A stretch of DNA of 60,000 nt from Zygnema cylindricum (taxonomy: Eukaryota > Streptophyta > Zygnematophyceae > Zygnematales > Zygnemataceae), in the NCBI GenBank assembly GCA_037447655.1, contig JBBHKE010002148.1, positions 64,001 to 124,000 of the forward strand, read 5' to 3'. The notes beneath the pieces were generated by a model. The model made no database searches. It worked only from the letters and a program-made list of their open reading frames with translations, and was not told the origin of the DNA. Every line of letters begins with the position of its first letter. Position 1 is the stretch's first letter. Below, in pieces: positions 9,421-21,071 of the stretch. The position numbers and the translations under genes are program-made.

Positions 9421-11520
9421 CAACTCACTGATAGCTCCAAAGGCGGTGGGAGCCGCCAGAAAAAACAAAATAGCTGACATCATAACTCCGGAAATCGCCA
9501 TTTGGAAACGTTTTTTTTGCCCCAGAAAATTAGAATTTTGAATATAGAATGGACAAACAATTTAAATTAACTTCCAATCGACCTCAATTTAGTAAATTTT
9601 GAACAACAATGTTTTTATTTCAGAAATTTCCTTACGACTTTTTGGGTATATTGAGCCTCATTCCTATTAGGATTGGGCTCTCCTCGCTATTTATTGGACT
9701 TTTAAAACATAAATGTAATTTAAAAATTAGTGAAAGAAAACACCCAAATGGCTAATTTTCTATATACTACTAAAAAGTTATAGATTTCGGAAGCCTAGAA
9801 AATTATATGATTATGGTCTTCGCTTTTTTTCCGATGGAAAATGGTGTCAGCTAGTCCGAAATATATACTCCCGAAGGGAGGGAGCGTAGCATCTGGACCG
9901 TCCGTTTGATCTGATTTCTCACGCTTTATCAACGGTTCAGATTTCATCTCAGCGTTCGATAAATCAAATTTGGAGATCGCTCGTTGAAATTGAGTCCTAC
10001 AGTTCGCTAAAATCCAATTTTTTACAACGCAGATGAAATCGTACCAAAAGAACTGCTCCGATGTACGGCACCGACATTGTTTTGCGCATTAATTACTAGA
10101 TAGGGCAGATCTACATTACGAACTAAATCTTTTTCGCTGTCGGAACAAAAACGTTTAGAAAATTTCGTCACGCTTTCTTAAATGTTATTTATACGACAGC
10201 GAAAAATATTACAAACATGTTTGAAAACGGATCCCGCCCTAAGAAAGATAGCGCACGATTGGCCGACAATAGCGGTGGTGCTGTAATACTTATGCCGATA
10301 TTAACCGATACGAGCCGATACTAACCGATATTACCTGATACGACATTATGACTTTATACGGAAATTCAATACCAGATCGGAAACATGTGAAAAATTAAAT
10401 GCGAAAGCTAAAATTGTCGCTTTTTCTTTTTCCCGGTTTCTGGTTTTTCGGTGCTTACAGCGAACATGAACCGGAAGCCTCAAATGAGAGCCTCAAACGA
10501 CAAAATTTGCGGCACTGTATCACAAGGAAATATCGCCGCACGTGTGTCGCGATGTGGTCCTATATACTTGTCGTTTACGTAGCACGCTGGCATAAAAAAC
10601 GGGCGCCATAAAGATTTACAGAACTTACCTGGATCCTTGTGTCGGATTCGCTGGATCGTCCATTGATTTTTCTAGAACTGTCCTTTACGGGCCGATTAAG
10701 GAATTACAGTACAGTCCGTACGGCCACCTCTAAGAAAAGGTTTTCAAATTTCAACGCCTTTTCTTTTACCACTTCCCCCCCCCACTAGCGGTATTACGTC
10801 GGTCCTGTACGGCCTGTGGCGTATGTCCGTGTGACTACAGTGCTGACTGTAGTGAGTTGTCGTTAATAAAGTTTTGTTACATGGGCCGGGAATTACAGGA
10901 CTGTACAGTACTGTATTGTACGGTATTAGCGTGTAGGACACCGGAACTGGTTGTCGCCCGATTTCTGACTGTCTTTTCAGGGGATAGATTTCATGTACGG
11001 AACAGTACTCTACTGAACCTTAACTACTGGCCCTCGTAACGAACCTAGGCTGTACTGTAATCTAACCAATGGTGTGTATTTTTGGGCGTTTTTTCGCAGG
11101 AAAGACTTTTCGAGAGACCGCGATTTTTGCTTGGCCCTAGAGTTGTCAGCAAAGTGTACTGTACCGTACACAATTCTAAAGATCTGTGACAATTGACGTC
11201 AAAAGAAGAAGATTTTAGAAAACTTAAAAAAACGACAAAAAATATTAATTACCTGGACATGTCATAGTGAAAAGTGTTTACCTCGACGGGCTTACATTAA
11301 AAGGGAACGACAATCACATGCGTCGTTTTTGGTTGCACGTTAACGCCTATGCCAACGTGTATAAAACTAAACGAACACGTTCAGAAAAGTACAAATCACG
11401 TGTATCAAGACTAGACATGCCAATACGTGGACTAACTTTGACCCGTGGAAAAAGGTTAAAAGATCCCGCGGCTCTAAGCGACTTCCGTCAAGTGAATACG
11501 ACAATCGACACCGCAGTCTG
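9421..11520. other. Intergenic stretch, nothing recognised
   Basis: AT-rich with scattered CG and many TACGG words. A short degenerate repeat of CCGATACTAA type is visible near 10300-10345. Open frames are at most about 90 codons (10399-10611 and 11267-11533) with no recognised motif. The right edge, 11516-11520 GTCTG, is the left target-site duplicate of E2. Confidence 0.5.
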
Positions 11521-11755
11521 TGTAGTATCTTAATCAAAAGACATTCAGGGTGAAGTTCCATTACGCGGTCCCAGTAAATGTACGGCCAAGTCTACTGGCA
11601 GCGTTTACTGGAAGTCCTTTCCATTGTGTCGGGCCAGTAACAAACCTTCCTCAATTATGATTGGCGCCACGTAAGTTAGGGTCCAGATTCTAAAAATCTT
11701 GAAAAAATTCTACGAACGGAATATCTGTACAAAATTTCTGTACCACCAGAGGTAA

Positions 11756-14700
11756 GGCTGCGGCCCCATGTGGCTAAGTTCGGGTTTTTTTCTGTCGTTT
11801 TCCTTTATAACTTAGCGTCGTACTGCCTAAGTTGCGACCGTACGAAGAAATCGCAAATTTGTAACGTACAATTTGCGTCATTCTCGAACTTAGGGTGTAC
11901 GAAAATTTGTCGTCTTGCGTTTTTTCGACCCACTGTCACGTCATCTTCAAAATTTTCATAAACAACATCGGCAATATGTTTTACGCTAAGTAAAACCGTT
12001 TACACCAATAGGAAAACATACTCCCACGTGTTAAAAGTTTTCAAAAATATTTGACGAAAAAAAAAGTACAGGATTGTTGGTTTTTGTCCGCATGCACTTT
12101 GTACGGTTTTTTTTGCAGGGGGTCTCGAAGCTGCAGTGCCCTTTGACAGAAAGGTGAAAAATCTGCCAAGGCGCCACTTCTACTCGCCCTCACCGCCACT
12201 GTCACCTTTTGTCCCATCCACCCCTTCAAACGACACCATTTCGCATTCTGCTACAAGTTAGCTTTAAGGGCAGGGGGAGGGAGCGGGAGAAAATATTAAA
12301 AACGACGTTTTTAACTACCGCGGAAGGTTCAAAAAATCATTCTTTACATTAAAAATTAGTCTTCGCGGGAAAATCATTGATACAACACTTTCCCCTAATT
12401 AACGTTTTATTGTGAGACTCGTAATATGGCCTTAACATTGTTTATATATTTTAATGGAAAGTAAAACATTCTTCTTCTTTCTTCCTTAAAGAAAAAATAG
12501 AAAATCTTTGTTGCTTGCTCTTTTTTAGCTAAGGAAAAAGCTGAGGCCGAGAAGTTCTTACGCTTTGTCTGAAAGAGTTAGGATATTTTTCTTTGTTGAA
12601 AAATTTTGATATTAACTTCTTTTTTTAGTTTTGAATTTGAAATGAAACTGCAATGTAAATCAGAAATGGAGGCTCGGTTTATGCCTATTGTGTTAGCTTT
12701 TGCGCGATGTGATTTATTTACAGAATTGCTCTTAATCAGAGTTCAAAGAGAGTTTAAAAGAGGTTTTAGAAGAGAGTTTAAAAAAGATTTTAGAAGATGT
12801 TTAGAAGAAAAATAGAAAAGAAAAGAAGAGATTTTTATTTTAATGTGTAGTTTCTGTTTGACCGAGGCATAGAATAAGCCGAAGCTGGGCTGATATCGAC
12901 CTCTCTCACCCATACGGATCTTGGAAACCCTAAAAAACTAGGCTGTAGTGATACTCCATCCTCCTTCCCTCACCCATACAAGATGAGTTTTTTTAACTCG
13001 AAAATGCTAGGTTATTACATTAATGTGATTCGGTGTGGTTTATTAAAACAAAGATAGTGAGGTATTGTTTAACTTAATATTCATTTTTGTCTTCGTTTCG
13101 GATTTTTCTTTGTGTTGATAATTAAGTTAAGCATGTTTATTTCAAAGATTTTAACTTGATACATAATAACAATCAAATAGTAATCAAAACGATTGAAATT
13201 TGCTTTTGTTTATGTCGTTGTGGACAATAACTTTAAGATGGTTGTTCTCCTTCTGTTGATACTTTTCTTATGAAAACCGGTTCTTTTATTTTTCTTCTTT
13301 ATTTTTCTTATTTTTGAAAGATCCCATTTCAAGTTCATGTTTTCAACCGCTGGTCACATTTTTTTTTAGGATGTTCCTGTTGACCTTTACGCTTGTATTT
13401 AAATTCGAGGTTTTGTAATTTTCTTTTAAAATTTGTGATTGTTTATTGATTACTAAAAAATCCTTATGTTTCTTTTTTCAGCTCGATTGTCTGCATATTT
13501 TCAATGTCATACCCTAAAAAATGACTTTGCGTAAGTTGAAAAAATAATCTTAAACATCAGAGACATGAACTGTTTTTTGAAGCTCGCTCATCTTAAGTCC
13601 AAATTATCTACTATTATTAACCTATTATTTGCCCCACCCATACATCCACTCTAAATACTCTGCATTTGTAATACAATGTTTTTTGCCATTTTTAAACATC
13701 CACATTAAATAATGTGCATTTGTCCTGTAACGGTTTTTTGCCCTTGTAATACTTGTACACTAAATGTTGTGCACACTCTCTGATGATGTTATCTGACCAT
13801 CTCACAACTGCAATAAATTCTGTGACCATTGACAATGTCATTTGCTTCTGACAAAATACTGTGTACTTTGTACGACCATTCAATTTGCCCCTCTTGATTA
13901 TCCACACTAAATACGATAATGTTTCTTGACACTCCATTATATCCACGCCAATGTGTTTTGCTCCTCTCATGCATCCACAGTAATTGCCGTGTATTCCTCA
14001 TTTGCCTCACTCACACATCCCACTAAATGTTGAGCACACTGTCTGACAATGGTATCTGTTTCTCTCCTACTTCCACATTAAATACTGTGTACGGCCGTCT
14101 TCATAATGGGACATAACAAAACTGCAAATCAACCAATTTAATGTGGCTTTTCAATTAAAAGCAAACAAAAAAAAAAACAGTTTCGAAATTATGGAAGAAG
14201 GGGTAACAAATACAAAAAAAAGAACAAGTCACATTCTCAGAATTCTAAGAAAAGAGCAGGTGCAGAGTCAACAGAGAAAGACAGAGCGGAGGGGGGAGGA
14301 AGGAGGAGGAGGAGGGAGAGGAGGGAGATGGAGTGTAAGGGGGGAGCGAGGGAAGAGGCGGGGAGAGGAGGGGATGGAGAGGAAGCTGTAATGTAGTCGG
14401 TATTCCCCAAATACATAATGTAGAGTAGATGCTATTTTCAGCTAAAAACAACTAATTAGTAAATTGCAACTAGTTACTTCAGAGATTTTTACACCTATCA
14501 TGTCCCCTCCCAATTTAGGGTTAGATATTAAACCGGAACTGACATAGAGATTAAGTGTGAGAGTTTGGCATTTTAAACAAAGTCAGGTTTAAATCTATTA
14601 GCACAATTCCTGGTCCGTTCTGCCTAGATTTGCAAGAGTTTATGAAAAAAAAAAATCTTGAAGAAGTTCTAGATGTCTAAATAAATGTGAGTTTGTGAGC

Positions 14701-15462
14701 TTATTGGCAATTTTTTGAGTTTTGTGGCAGGTTTCAGACTAATATATTAAGTATAATCACACTATAACCGAATATATGAAAAGGTGGAAATAAAAAAAAA
14801 AAAAATAGTAACAGAGCATCCACAGAGAACTGAAGATCCATATGTATGTATATATCATATGCACATATGCAGATATTCAGATTCATAGATGCGTGAATTT
14901 CGACAGTTGAACAAAAAAAAAAAAAGACGAGCCCTTTACAATTGTGGTGATGGGGAGGGACGATGCCTGGGAAAGCACCAGCGACACAACTTTTGCGGCA
15001 GCAGGGAAGGGTCGCACAGTGCTCAGGTGACCGCACGTGCGAGAGCCAAGTGACGTTGGGAAGAATACAAAAAACGCGCGAAGAAAAAAAAAATTGCAAG
15101 GGCGTAAAGAATTATTTTTCCATTCATGGCGGCCGAACAGGAGAGGCAAACGCAATGGCATGCCCATGGCTGTAAAAACTCTACGTCTACAATGTCACAA
15201 GAAGACGCAAGACAAACCAAATCGTTGCAAAAATTACGATGCATTTGTGCGACGCTTCGAAAAGTTTCGAAAAATACGATGCGACAAAACAGATATGTAC
15301 ACGTTGACAGCCGTCACGGGCGTTGTCGACGTATACAATCGTCACAAACTTAAGTTCCCGATTTCGAAAGAATACATAGAGACACTTGAAATCCGGGTCC
15401 GCCGGATCCGCGCTAAAATACAAAGTAAGTACGCTAAGTTACAACTACATGGGGCCGCAGCC
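11756..15462. mobile_element. Inner TIR transposon (3.7 kb), TSD TAA, PIF/Harbinger-like
   Basis: Inverted repeat GGCTGCGGCCCCATGT at 11756-11771 and its complement at 15447-15462, with a further shared ACTTAGCGT block further in. Target duplicate TAA at 11753-11755 and 15463-15465, the TWA target typical of PIF/Harbinger elements. The body contains no ORF I recognise as a DDE transposase or Myb-like partner, so it is probably a non-autonomous or decayed copy. Confidence 0.7.
13620..14110. repeat. Diverged short tandem-like repeats inside the inner TIR element
   Basis: Words such as TCCACACTAAATACTGTGCA recur in diverged form about every 50-100 bp (for example near 13640, 13695, 13750, 13905, 14015, 14070), often followed by TTTTGCC or TTTGCC. 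Copies are too degenerate to set a unit length by eye. The open frames on the minus strand here are not convincing genes. Confidence 0.45.
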
Positions 15463-15465
15463 TAA
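15037..15465 (+). CDS. Small basic ORF at the end of the inner TIR element, unknown
   Basis: 142 codons, very basic (many Lys/Arg), with the stop codon just beyond the terminal inverted repeat: the last residues LHGAAA are encoded by the TIR. The C-terminal half looks helical and charged (RRFEKFRKIRCDKTD, RVRRIRAKIQSKYAKL). A DNA-binding role could be imagined but no known domain is recognised. Because it reads through the TIR it may be a chance frame. Confidence 0.3.
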   Translation: MREPSDVGKNTKNARRKKKLQGRKELFFHSWRPNRRGKRNGMPMAVKTLRLQCHKKTQDKPNRCKNYDAFVRRFEKFRKIRCDKTDMYTLTAVTGVVDVYNRHKLKFPISKEYIETLEIRVRRIRAKIQSKYAKLQLHGAAA

Positions 15466-15623
15466 CTAATGATTCGAACATAAAGTTTTCGGCTAGATTT
15501 TGATTTTGAAAATGGAAATCAAAATTTCGAAACAGAATGGCAAAAAGACGCGACAAACTTAGAAGGTCGCGACAAACTTTGAATGCCGGTGGATGTTAGA
15601 CGGAGCGTGCGAGGATATTTTCA

Positions 15624-15708
15624 ACTGACCTGCATTCAACGTGGCAGGAGGCACATGGCATGTACGACTGACCTGCATCAACGTGGCAGGAGGCACATGG
15701 CATGTACG
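15624..15708. repeat. 42-43-bp tandem repeat, two copies
   Basis: 15624-15666 and 15667-15708 both read ACTGACCTGCAT(T)CAACG and continue to GGCATGTACG, differing by a one-base indel. They lie in the right arm of the outer TIR element. Confidence 0.75.
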
Positions 15709-15791
15709 ACGTGCACGCCAGTGATCGTTTGTACAACGCAATTTTTTTTTTCCTTTTCACATGTACCAATGGTAATGAATGGCAAGCATCT

Positions 15792-15833
15792 AGTGGGCCC
15801 CAACTCTCCTCGCGAGGAGAATTGGGGCCCACT
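15792..15833. repeat. 42-bp near-perfect palindrome
   Basis: The 21-base left arm (AGTGGGCCCCAA..CCTCG) is the exact complement of the right arm except one position, which would be a G-T type pair in RNA. There is no loop: the centre is CG|CG. It lies in the right arm of the outer TIR element and could form a strong hairpin or cruciform. Confidence 0.85.
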
Positions 15834-16661
15834 GGATGATGTGCTCGATTGCTTCGCGGATCTCAAAAAGTGAAACATCTAACGGTTAGGAATTACGCCT
15901 ACATCATTGGAGCTTCCCGACAGCTTTCCAGTAACGATGATTCGTCCGACAAATAAAAAAATCTGGTACGGCTCTGTACGGCGCTGTACGAAAACTTACG
16001 GCGTCCAGTAACGAACCCCACTTTTCGTCTAATGGAACTTCACCCTCACTCAAATAAATTCACAAATCTTAAATCATTACACAGCGGAAGCTCATAAAAG
16101 ACAAGTGGAAAAATCAGCCAAAAAGATTTATAAGTGCTCTTGGCCAAAGCCTCTTTACATCATCTCTCGCTTCTCTTCTCTCTCTCTCTTCTCTCTTCTT
16201 TAAATAATCTCTTACTCCAACATTAATCATCTAAGATAGATTGATTAATAATACTCTACAGCGTACACTGCTGCCTAAATACTCGCTACTCTGCACTAAT
16301 AGACAACAAGGTAAGACAAGCAAGACTTAGCGTAGCGACGAACTTCTTCCTAGCAACTGACGCACACTGCAATGAAAGTTCCACGAAGGAAGGCGCACGC
16401 GCTTTCTTCCTTCGAAACGACTAACTTCCAAAAGTTGACTACACGTGTCGCTTCACGAACACACCTGCACGCAAAATCAAACACCTACGCACGCAAACAA
16501 AAGTCACGCGAAACGAAATAGTACACTTCGTTTGCGGTTAACAAAAGTAACGCCACGAAACGACGTCGTACATTTTGTATGATGACGTGACAATTCACGT
16601 CCAACAAATAAATGTTGGTATGACGCTTCGCGAAATGCCGCGAAACGACAATATCCCAACA

Positions 16662-16671
16662 ACCCCCCTCT
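16662..16671 (-). other. E2 polypurine tract
   Basis: On the minus strand AGAGGGGGGT immediately precedes the 3' LTR start TGTTGGGATA. This is the expected plus-strand priming site of a retrotransposon and fixes the element orientation. Confidence 0.75.
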
Positions 16672-16695
16672 TATTGTCGGAATCACCAAAACTCC

Positions 16696-17241
16696 TCAAC
16701 ATAATCCAAGTTTCGGTCGCCCCCTCTCAAATACATCTTGCGTGGCAGCTTTCGTCATCAAATCTGTCGCCTCCTCTTTTGTCGGTACGTACGAAAATAC
16801 AATCTCGTTCCTCGTAACCAAATCTCTTACAAAATGCCATTGGATCCTGATGTGTTTCGTCCTCTTGTGAAACACTGGATTTTTCGCCAACGCCATCAAA
16901 CTCATGCTGTCAGAATAAATTGTCATACAACCAATGGGAACGCTCAACTTGCGTAGCATCTCTTTAATCCAAATCTATCGTAGCTCTCAAAGATCTTTCA
17001 CTTTGAAATGTAATCGAAGGTAACGTTTCAACTCATTAATGCGCTCCAACTTGTCGCATGCCATCAAGAAATCATCCACATAAACAAAAAAGATGATTTG
17101 ATCAACTCCTTCACCTTTCACGTAACTCCAGAATCGGACGTAGTCCGGACAAATCCGAATTTCGAATGTACTTGATAAAGTCTCAAATACCACGAGCGCG
17201 ACGCCCGTTTCAAACCATATGATGACTTTCACAAACGCCAT
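16696..17241 (-). pseudogene. pol: E2 RT C-terminal part and RNase H fragment
   Basis: 17241-16987 encodes FVYVDDFLMACDKLERINEL, containing the copia RT YVDD box, and ends KVKDL. 16959-16696 encodes the RNase H end: YSDSMSLMALAKNPV, TKHIRIQWHFVRDLV and SYVPTKEEATDLMTKA. The block normally lying between these two (thumb and RNase H N-terminus, roughly 150 residues) is absent, so an internal deletion near 16985 joined them. Inactive. Confidence 0.8.
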
Positions 17242-17252
17242 ACATTTCTTTC

Positions 17253-17681
17253 TTACAAAGGAGACACGCCTTCTAGTACCTTCATGTATACCTCTTCTTC
17301 GAACTCACCATTGAAAAAGGCAATTTCCACGTCCATTTGATGGACGTGTTTCTTTCCCATCGCCGCAAGTGCAATAAGAATCCGTAGTGAGTCGAACTTC
17401 ACCACGAGAGCATAAGTCTCCTTAAAATCGATTCCCTCGCATTGTTGGAATCCCTTACAAACAAGCCTCGCCTTGTACTTAATAAATTCACGCAAAGCAC
17501 CAGTCTTAGTCTTAAATAGCCACTTTTCATCAATTGCCTTTTTTCCCTCCGATAATTTTACTTTCTCAAAAGTTTGATTATCAACCACCGACTTAAATTC
17601 TTTCTCCCACGCCGGTTTCCACTTACTCTCCCAATCGGCCAACCTCCTAGCCTCGACATAAGATTGAGGATCGCTAGTCAT
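17253..17681 (-). pseudogene. pol: E2 reverse transcriptase N-terminal part
   Basis: 142-residue frame with the copia RT landmarks: SVVDNQTFEKVKL, YKARLVCKGFQQCEGIDFKETYALVV and HQMDVEIAFFNGEFEEEVYMK. The canonical DVKTAFL is DVEIAFF here. It stops at 17253 and the polymerase continues only after a frame break. Makes cDNA from element RNA in the active family. Confidence 0.85.
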
Positions 17682-17699
17682 ATTTTCCCTAAGTGATTG

Positions 17700-18311
17700 C
17701 TATAAAAGAAACTCTGTCTCTTTAGCATCAGAAAGAAAATAATGCGATTTCGATGCATTTTCCCCTTTTCGATCGTAAGTGAGTTTCTCCGGTTTCTTCC
17801 CCTTTGTACTTCGAGAGCTCTTCCTAAGAACTTGCTCCTCCTTCTCCACTTTCTTTTCCTCCGATTTGATTTCCACTTCCTTCTCACTCGATTTGGAACT
17901 CGATTTAGAGCTTTGAGATTTCCAAATGTTCGAAGGTACTCGGGAATCCAAAGATCCGTTACTCTTTCTTTCAAATTCAATTTCAAACGATTTCCCCAAT
18001 TTCTTTTTCTGAGTTTTCACATTCGGTTCCTCATTGGATTGCGAATCTCTAATATACAGAAAATTCTCAATTTCACTCTCCTCATAAAAATCCAAATTTT
18101 CTTTAAATTTCCCTACGAAATTCATGGCAGATTTGAGATCCTCATGAAAATCCACATTCCGAGATTCCTCCACGGTGTGACAAACCGGATCATACTCTCG
18201 GTACAAATTCCCCTTCGCACTATAACCATTAAAAATTCCAGACCAACTCCTTGGTGCAAATTTCCCCTTCCTCTTAATGATTCCACATAATCGGTAGCAT
18301 GACATCCCCAA
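17700..18311 (-). pseudogene. pol: E2 integrase C-terminal region and linker
   Basis: 203-residue frame continuing the integrase after a frameshift near 18300: the integrase core frame ends in a shadow while this one carries CGIIKRKGKFAPRSWSGIF, corresponding to the copia integrase tail (..GYS). It is followed by a Lys/Ser/Glu-rich linker (KSSSKSSEKEVEIKSEEKK). A stop at 17700 separates it from the RT frame. Confidence 0.75.
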
Positions 18312-19018
18312 ATTCTCAAATGGTGAACCGTGGGCTTTCTACCACTCCACAACTCTTCCGGTATTTTTCTTCCAGAAACCGAAATGAGTCTTCGGTTACA
18401 AATGTAATTTGCCGTAAGAATCGCATCTCCCCACAAAAACATCTCTTGTCCGGAGTTATGAACATCCACACGAACCATATCTTCTAAGGTACGATTCTTC
18501 CTCTCGGCCACTCCAGTTGATTCTGTAGAATAAGGCCCCGTGAATTGATGCCTTATCCCCCACTTCTTACAATACCCCTCAAAAACAACAAACTCCCCTC
18601 CATTATCCGACCGAATGGACTTAAGCTTCTTATCAATTTGCCTCTCGGCCATTACATGCCACTCTTTAAATTTTTCAAATGCATCCGATTTCTTTTTCAA
18701 TAAATACACCCATGACTTCCAAGAGAAGTCATCAACAATTACCAAAGTATACTTATTACCTCTAATTGTCTCGGGTTTAATATGTCCACAAAGATCGATG
18801 TGAACAACCTCCAAAGGACTTTGAGCTCGATGCTTGATGTCAATATTCGTATGGGATTTCTGAATCTGACATCCTTGACTACATCCTCCACATCCGTTCA
18901 CTTTTTCACCAGATGCCAAGTCCAAACCCCTCACCGATGAATGACAAATCATCTTCTTCAAACTTACCTCGGATGTGTGACACATCTGATGATGCCATAA
19001 GGTAAGATCACCTTTCAA
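18122..19018 (-). pseudogene. pol: E2 integrase (GAG-pre-integrase, rve core)
   Basis: N-terminal zinc region LTLWHHQMCHTSEVSLKK with CGGCSQGC (residues about 5-55). Core catalytic residues are visible: D in VVHIDLCGH, D in IRSDNGGEF, and E in GVAERKNRTLEDM; the DDE set is intact here. The core then reads TANYICNRRLI..EELWSGRKPTVHHLRIWG. After about residue 260 the frame is lost and continues in the neighbouring frame (17700-18311). In the active family this enzyme inserts cDNA into the genome. Confidence 0.85.
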
Positions 19019-19114
19019 TTCTGAAATTTGATGTGAAATTCCCTCAGTGGGAACTTTAGATTTCGGCCTCCTCCATAAGAGGCAACTATGATTTGCATCC
19101 GTTACAACCCCTTC

Positions 19115-20029
19115 TCAAATTACATTCCCCTTCTCATTCCAAATCTCAATAGATTGACCACCTCTCGCAAGTAAGTTTCCACCACTCTTTTGGATTTGTG
19201 GAACGCTTAACAAATTAATTGAACTGTCCGGAATATAAAGAGCATTTTGTAGACGATACTCCGTCGATTTCTCTTTCTCATCATTATCCCATGAAAGGAG
19301 ATCAAGTTGAACCGTGCCAACCGTACCAACCGAAATGACATGGTCGCTTGCAACCGTAATAAACTTTGGAACTGTAAGTTCCTTCATGTCATCAAACAAT
19401 TTGGCATCCTTGCAAACATGATGAGATGCCCCCGTATCAATAATCCACTCTTTTTTCAAATTTCCTTCACTACTCACCGAATCAAGGGTAAGGTTAAAAA
19501 CCGGAAACTCATCACCGGTTTCATTACCATAGTCAAAGTAATTTGCATTACCGTTACCACGGCCGCCACCTCGGCCGCTACCTCGGGCGCCTCTATCACC
19601 TCCTCTACCTCCTCTTCCACCTCCGGAATCTTCACTATTCGTATAACATTGAGGGCTTGTATGCCCCCACTTACCGCAAAAATGACATTGCTTGTCGTTA
19701 TCCGGACAAGAGGAAGACAAATGTCCAAGCTGGTTACATCGGTAGCATGTCACATTGGAAAGATACGAGGGGACCATCTGTGGAAGTCCTTGCTCCTTCT
19801 TGTTGCCTCGGCCGCCACCACCAGCCACCTCCTCTACCACCCCCTCTTCCACCGACATAATTATGATCAGTGGTTTTGGAAGTAGTAGAGTTAAGAACTC
19901 CTCCTCCACTTGAAGAAGCCGTTGGAGTTCCCTCCGACATTTTGATAAAATTGACGGTGAATCCGAAGGTGTTATCTGCCTTCGCTCGTAAAATAGCTTT
20001 AAGATGCAAAAGCTTCTCCGATTATGCAT
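19115..20029 (-). pseudogene. gag: E2 gag C-terminus with two zinc knuckles, and protease
   Basis: Two CCHC boxes stand in tandem: CYRCNQLGHLSSSC and CHFCGKWGHTSPQC, separated by a short PDNDK linker, then a Gly/Arg-rich tract of RGG type. The protease follows with IIDTGASHHVCKDAKLFDD and ends near LYIPDSSINLLSVPQI, the usual copia order. The catalytic DTGA is intact. The N-terminal half of gag lies on the other side of the solo LTR inserted at 20060-21071. The frame stops at 19115, before the integrase. Confidence 0.85.
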
Positions 20030-20059
20030 TAATATAAACGCTTAACTGTAGAAATAAAA

Positions 20060-21071
20060 TGTTATTTTAGTATTTTCTAGGTTTTGCAAAATGCAGAAAA
20101 GAAGCCGAGGCAGTTTGCCTCTAACTTCTCTCTTCATCTCCCACACTTGTCGTAGTCACTGAAGGTTGAAGAGGGAGCTAGAGCCATGGCTGCCTATGCT
20201 GATTAGAGAATGAGTTAAGGGTTGTAGATTTTGGTAGATTTACCAAAATAGAAATTGACGGACCTTGGATTTGAACCTGGTACCTACCGACCGTCAAGAT
20301 AGCCGGTAGCCTTAGCCAATTAGTCTCGCATCATGGTTGGACATGTAGGGTTTCGTAATTATTTAGATGTTAACACGTAGCCTATTTTCATTCAACGGAA
20401 TATTTAGACATAGATACAGTTGTAATGTACGGCCATGGAACATCCGAAACGGATACCGCGCATTTTGTTTCGAATGCGAAACAAATAGTGCGCAAATATT
20501 TATGACGGCCACGATTGTAATCCGACTTCATCTGACGGCCACGAAGCATGCCGAGATCGCGGAATGAGTTTTCGGCGGTTTATGGTCGACGTCACATCAA
20601 TTGCCACGTGGCACAATCACATTGGATTTCGGCATCTCTGGGAATTCCGGTAACGAATCGAAAAAATGACATGTGTCGACTTGTTCGCCATGTTGTACAA
20701 TGGCCGTACACAAAGTACATCGGCACATGTACCTTTATGTACGATACACTCTTATGATTGGTGCCGTACTTCAGTAGATAGAGTTTTAGAGAGAGATAGG
20801 ACTTAGAAACTTTTGATAGATTAGACCATCTCTCCCAGAGAGCTCCTGTACAAAAGGTCAACTTTGACTCTTCATAACTTACTGCTAAGGGGAGCAAATT
20901 CAAAGATTTTTTTTGCTATAGACTCAAGGGAGTCTTGCATTTACAGGGGTGAAGGTGGTCAGGGTTTTTGTCTGTTAGGGTGGCAGTTATTCTTGCTGAA
21001 ACACTAAGGGGTCAGGGTTATCCTAGAGGCTTCGTGTGAGCTGCCTACTTTGAGGTCCTATGGAGGTCTCA
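20060..21071 (+). repeat. Solo LTR (X/Y family) inserted in E2 gag
   Basis: Starts TGTTATTTTAGTATTTTCTAGG and ends GGAGGTCTCA. It is homologous, in the same orientation, to the E6 LTR (42423-43324), sharing the AAATTCARWGATTTTTTTTGC block and the CAGGGGTGA..GGTCAG block. It is inverted relative to 39076-39861. There is no internal region. A clean 5-bp duplicate was not found and some gag sequence seems lost at the left junction. It carries a tRNA-like block on the minus strand. Confidence 0.65.
20267..20323 (-). other. tRNA-like block within the solo LTR
   Basis: On the minus strand CTAATTGGCTAAGGCTACCGG resembles an A box with D-arm, and CCAGGTTCAAATCC resembles a B box with T-loop, spaced as in a tRNA. 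No complete acceptor stem is seen, so it is not called as a functional tRNA gene. Related blocks stand at the corresponding place of the other family LTRs (34691-34742, 37684-37734, 42571-42630). Confidence 0.5.

Larger units (their letters stand above)
11548..16045. mobile_element. Outer TIR DNA transposon (788 bp of its own sequence), 3-bp TSD TCA
   Basis: Terminal inverted repeat GGGTGAAGTTCCATTA at 11548-11563 and its complement at 16030-16045. TCA is duplicated on both sides (11545-11547 and 16046-16048). Removing the element and one TCA restores the LTR sequence seen intact at 21897-21925 with one mismatch, which confirms the boundaries. Its own DNA is 11548-11752 plus 15466-16045; the middle is another transposon. 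A 3-bp TNA target and GG-initial TIR suggest PIF/Harbinger-like MITE ancestry, but no transposase is present to confirm it. Confidence 0.75.
11521..16661 (-). repeat. E2 3' LTR, split by TIR elements
   Basis: LTR sequence occupies 11521-11547 and 16046-16661. The plus strand starts TGTAGTATCTTAATCAAAAG, matching TGTAAGATCTTAAGCAAAAG at 21882, and ends CCCAACA at 16661 (minus strand TGTTGGGATATTG). It includes a CT microsatellite near 16170-16200. The interrupted sequence compares with the uninterrupted 21882-21960 with a single substitution at the join. Confidence 0.8.

Noticed and set aside
8864-9541. 225-codon plus-strand ORF and its minus-strand partner
   Set aside because: Low-complexity Ser/Pro/Leu (or Arg/Glu/Gly) composition from the polypyrimidine tract; both strands open, no motif.
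10399-11533. Small ORFs such as 10399-10611 and 11267-11533
   Set aside because: Short, no domain or codon signal; the second runs into the E2 LTR.
11548-16045. CACTA or hAT assignment of the outer TIR element
   Set aside because: The ends are not CACTA, and the empty-site comparison supports a 3-bp, not an 8-bp, duplication.
17742-18290. 182-codon plus-strand ORF
   Set aside because: Antisense of the Lys/Ser/Glu-rich E2 integrase tail; Phe/Leu/Arg composition is typical of such shadows.
20267-20323. tRNA gene on the minus strand
   Set aside because: A and B boxes are present but no complete acceptor stem was found and it lies inside an LTR family; reported as tRNA-like only.
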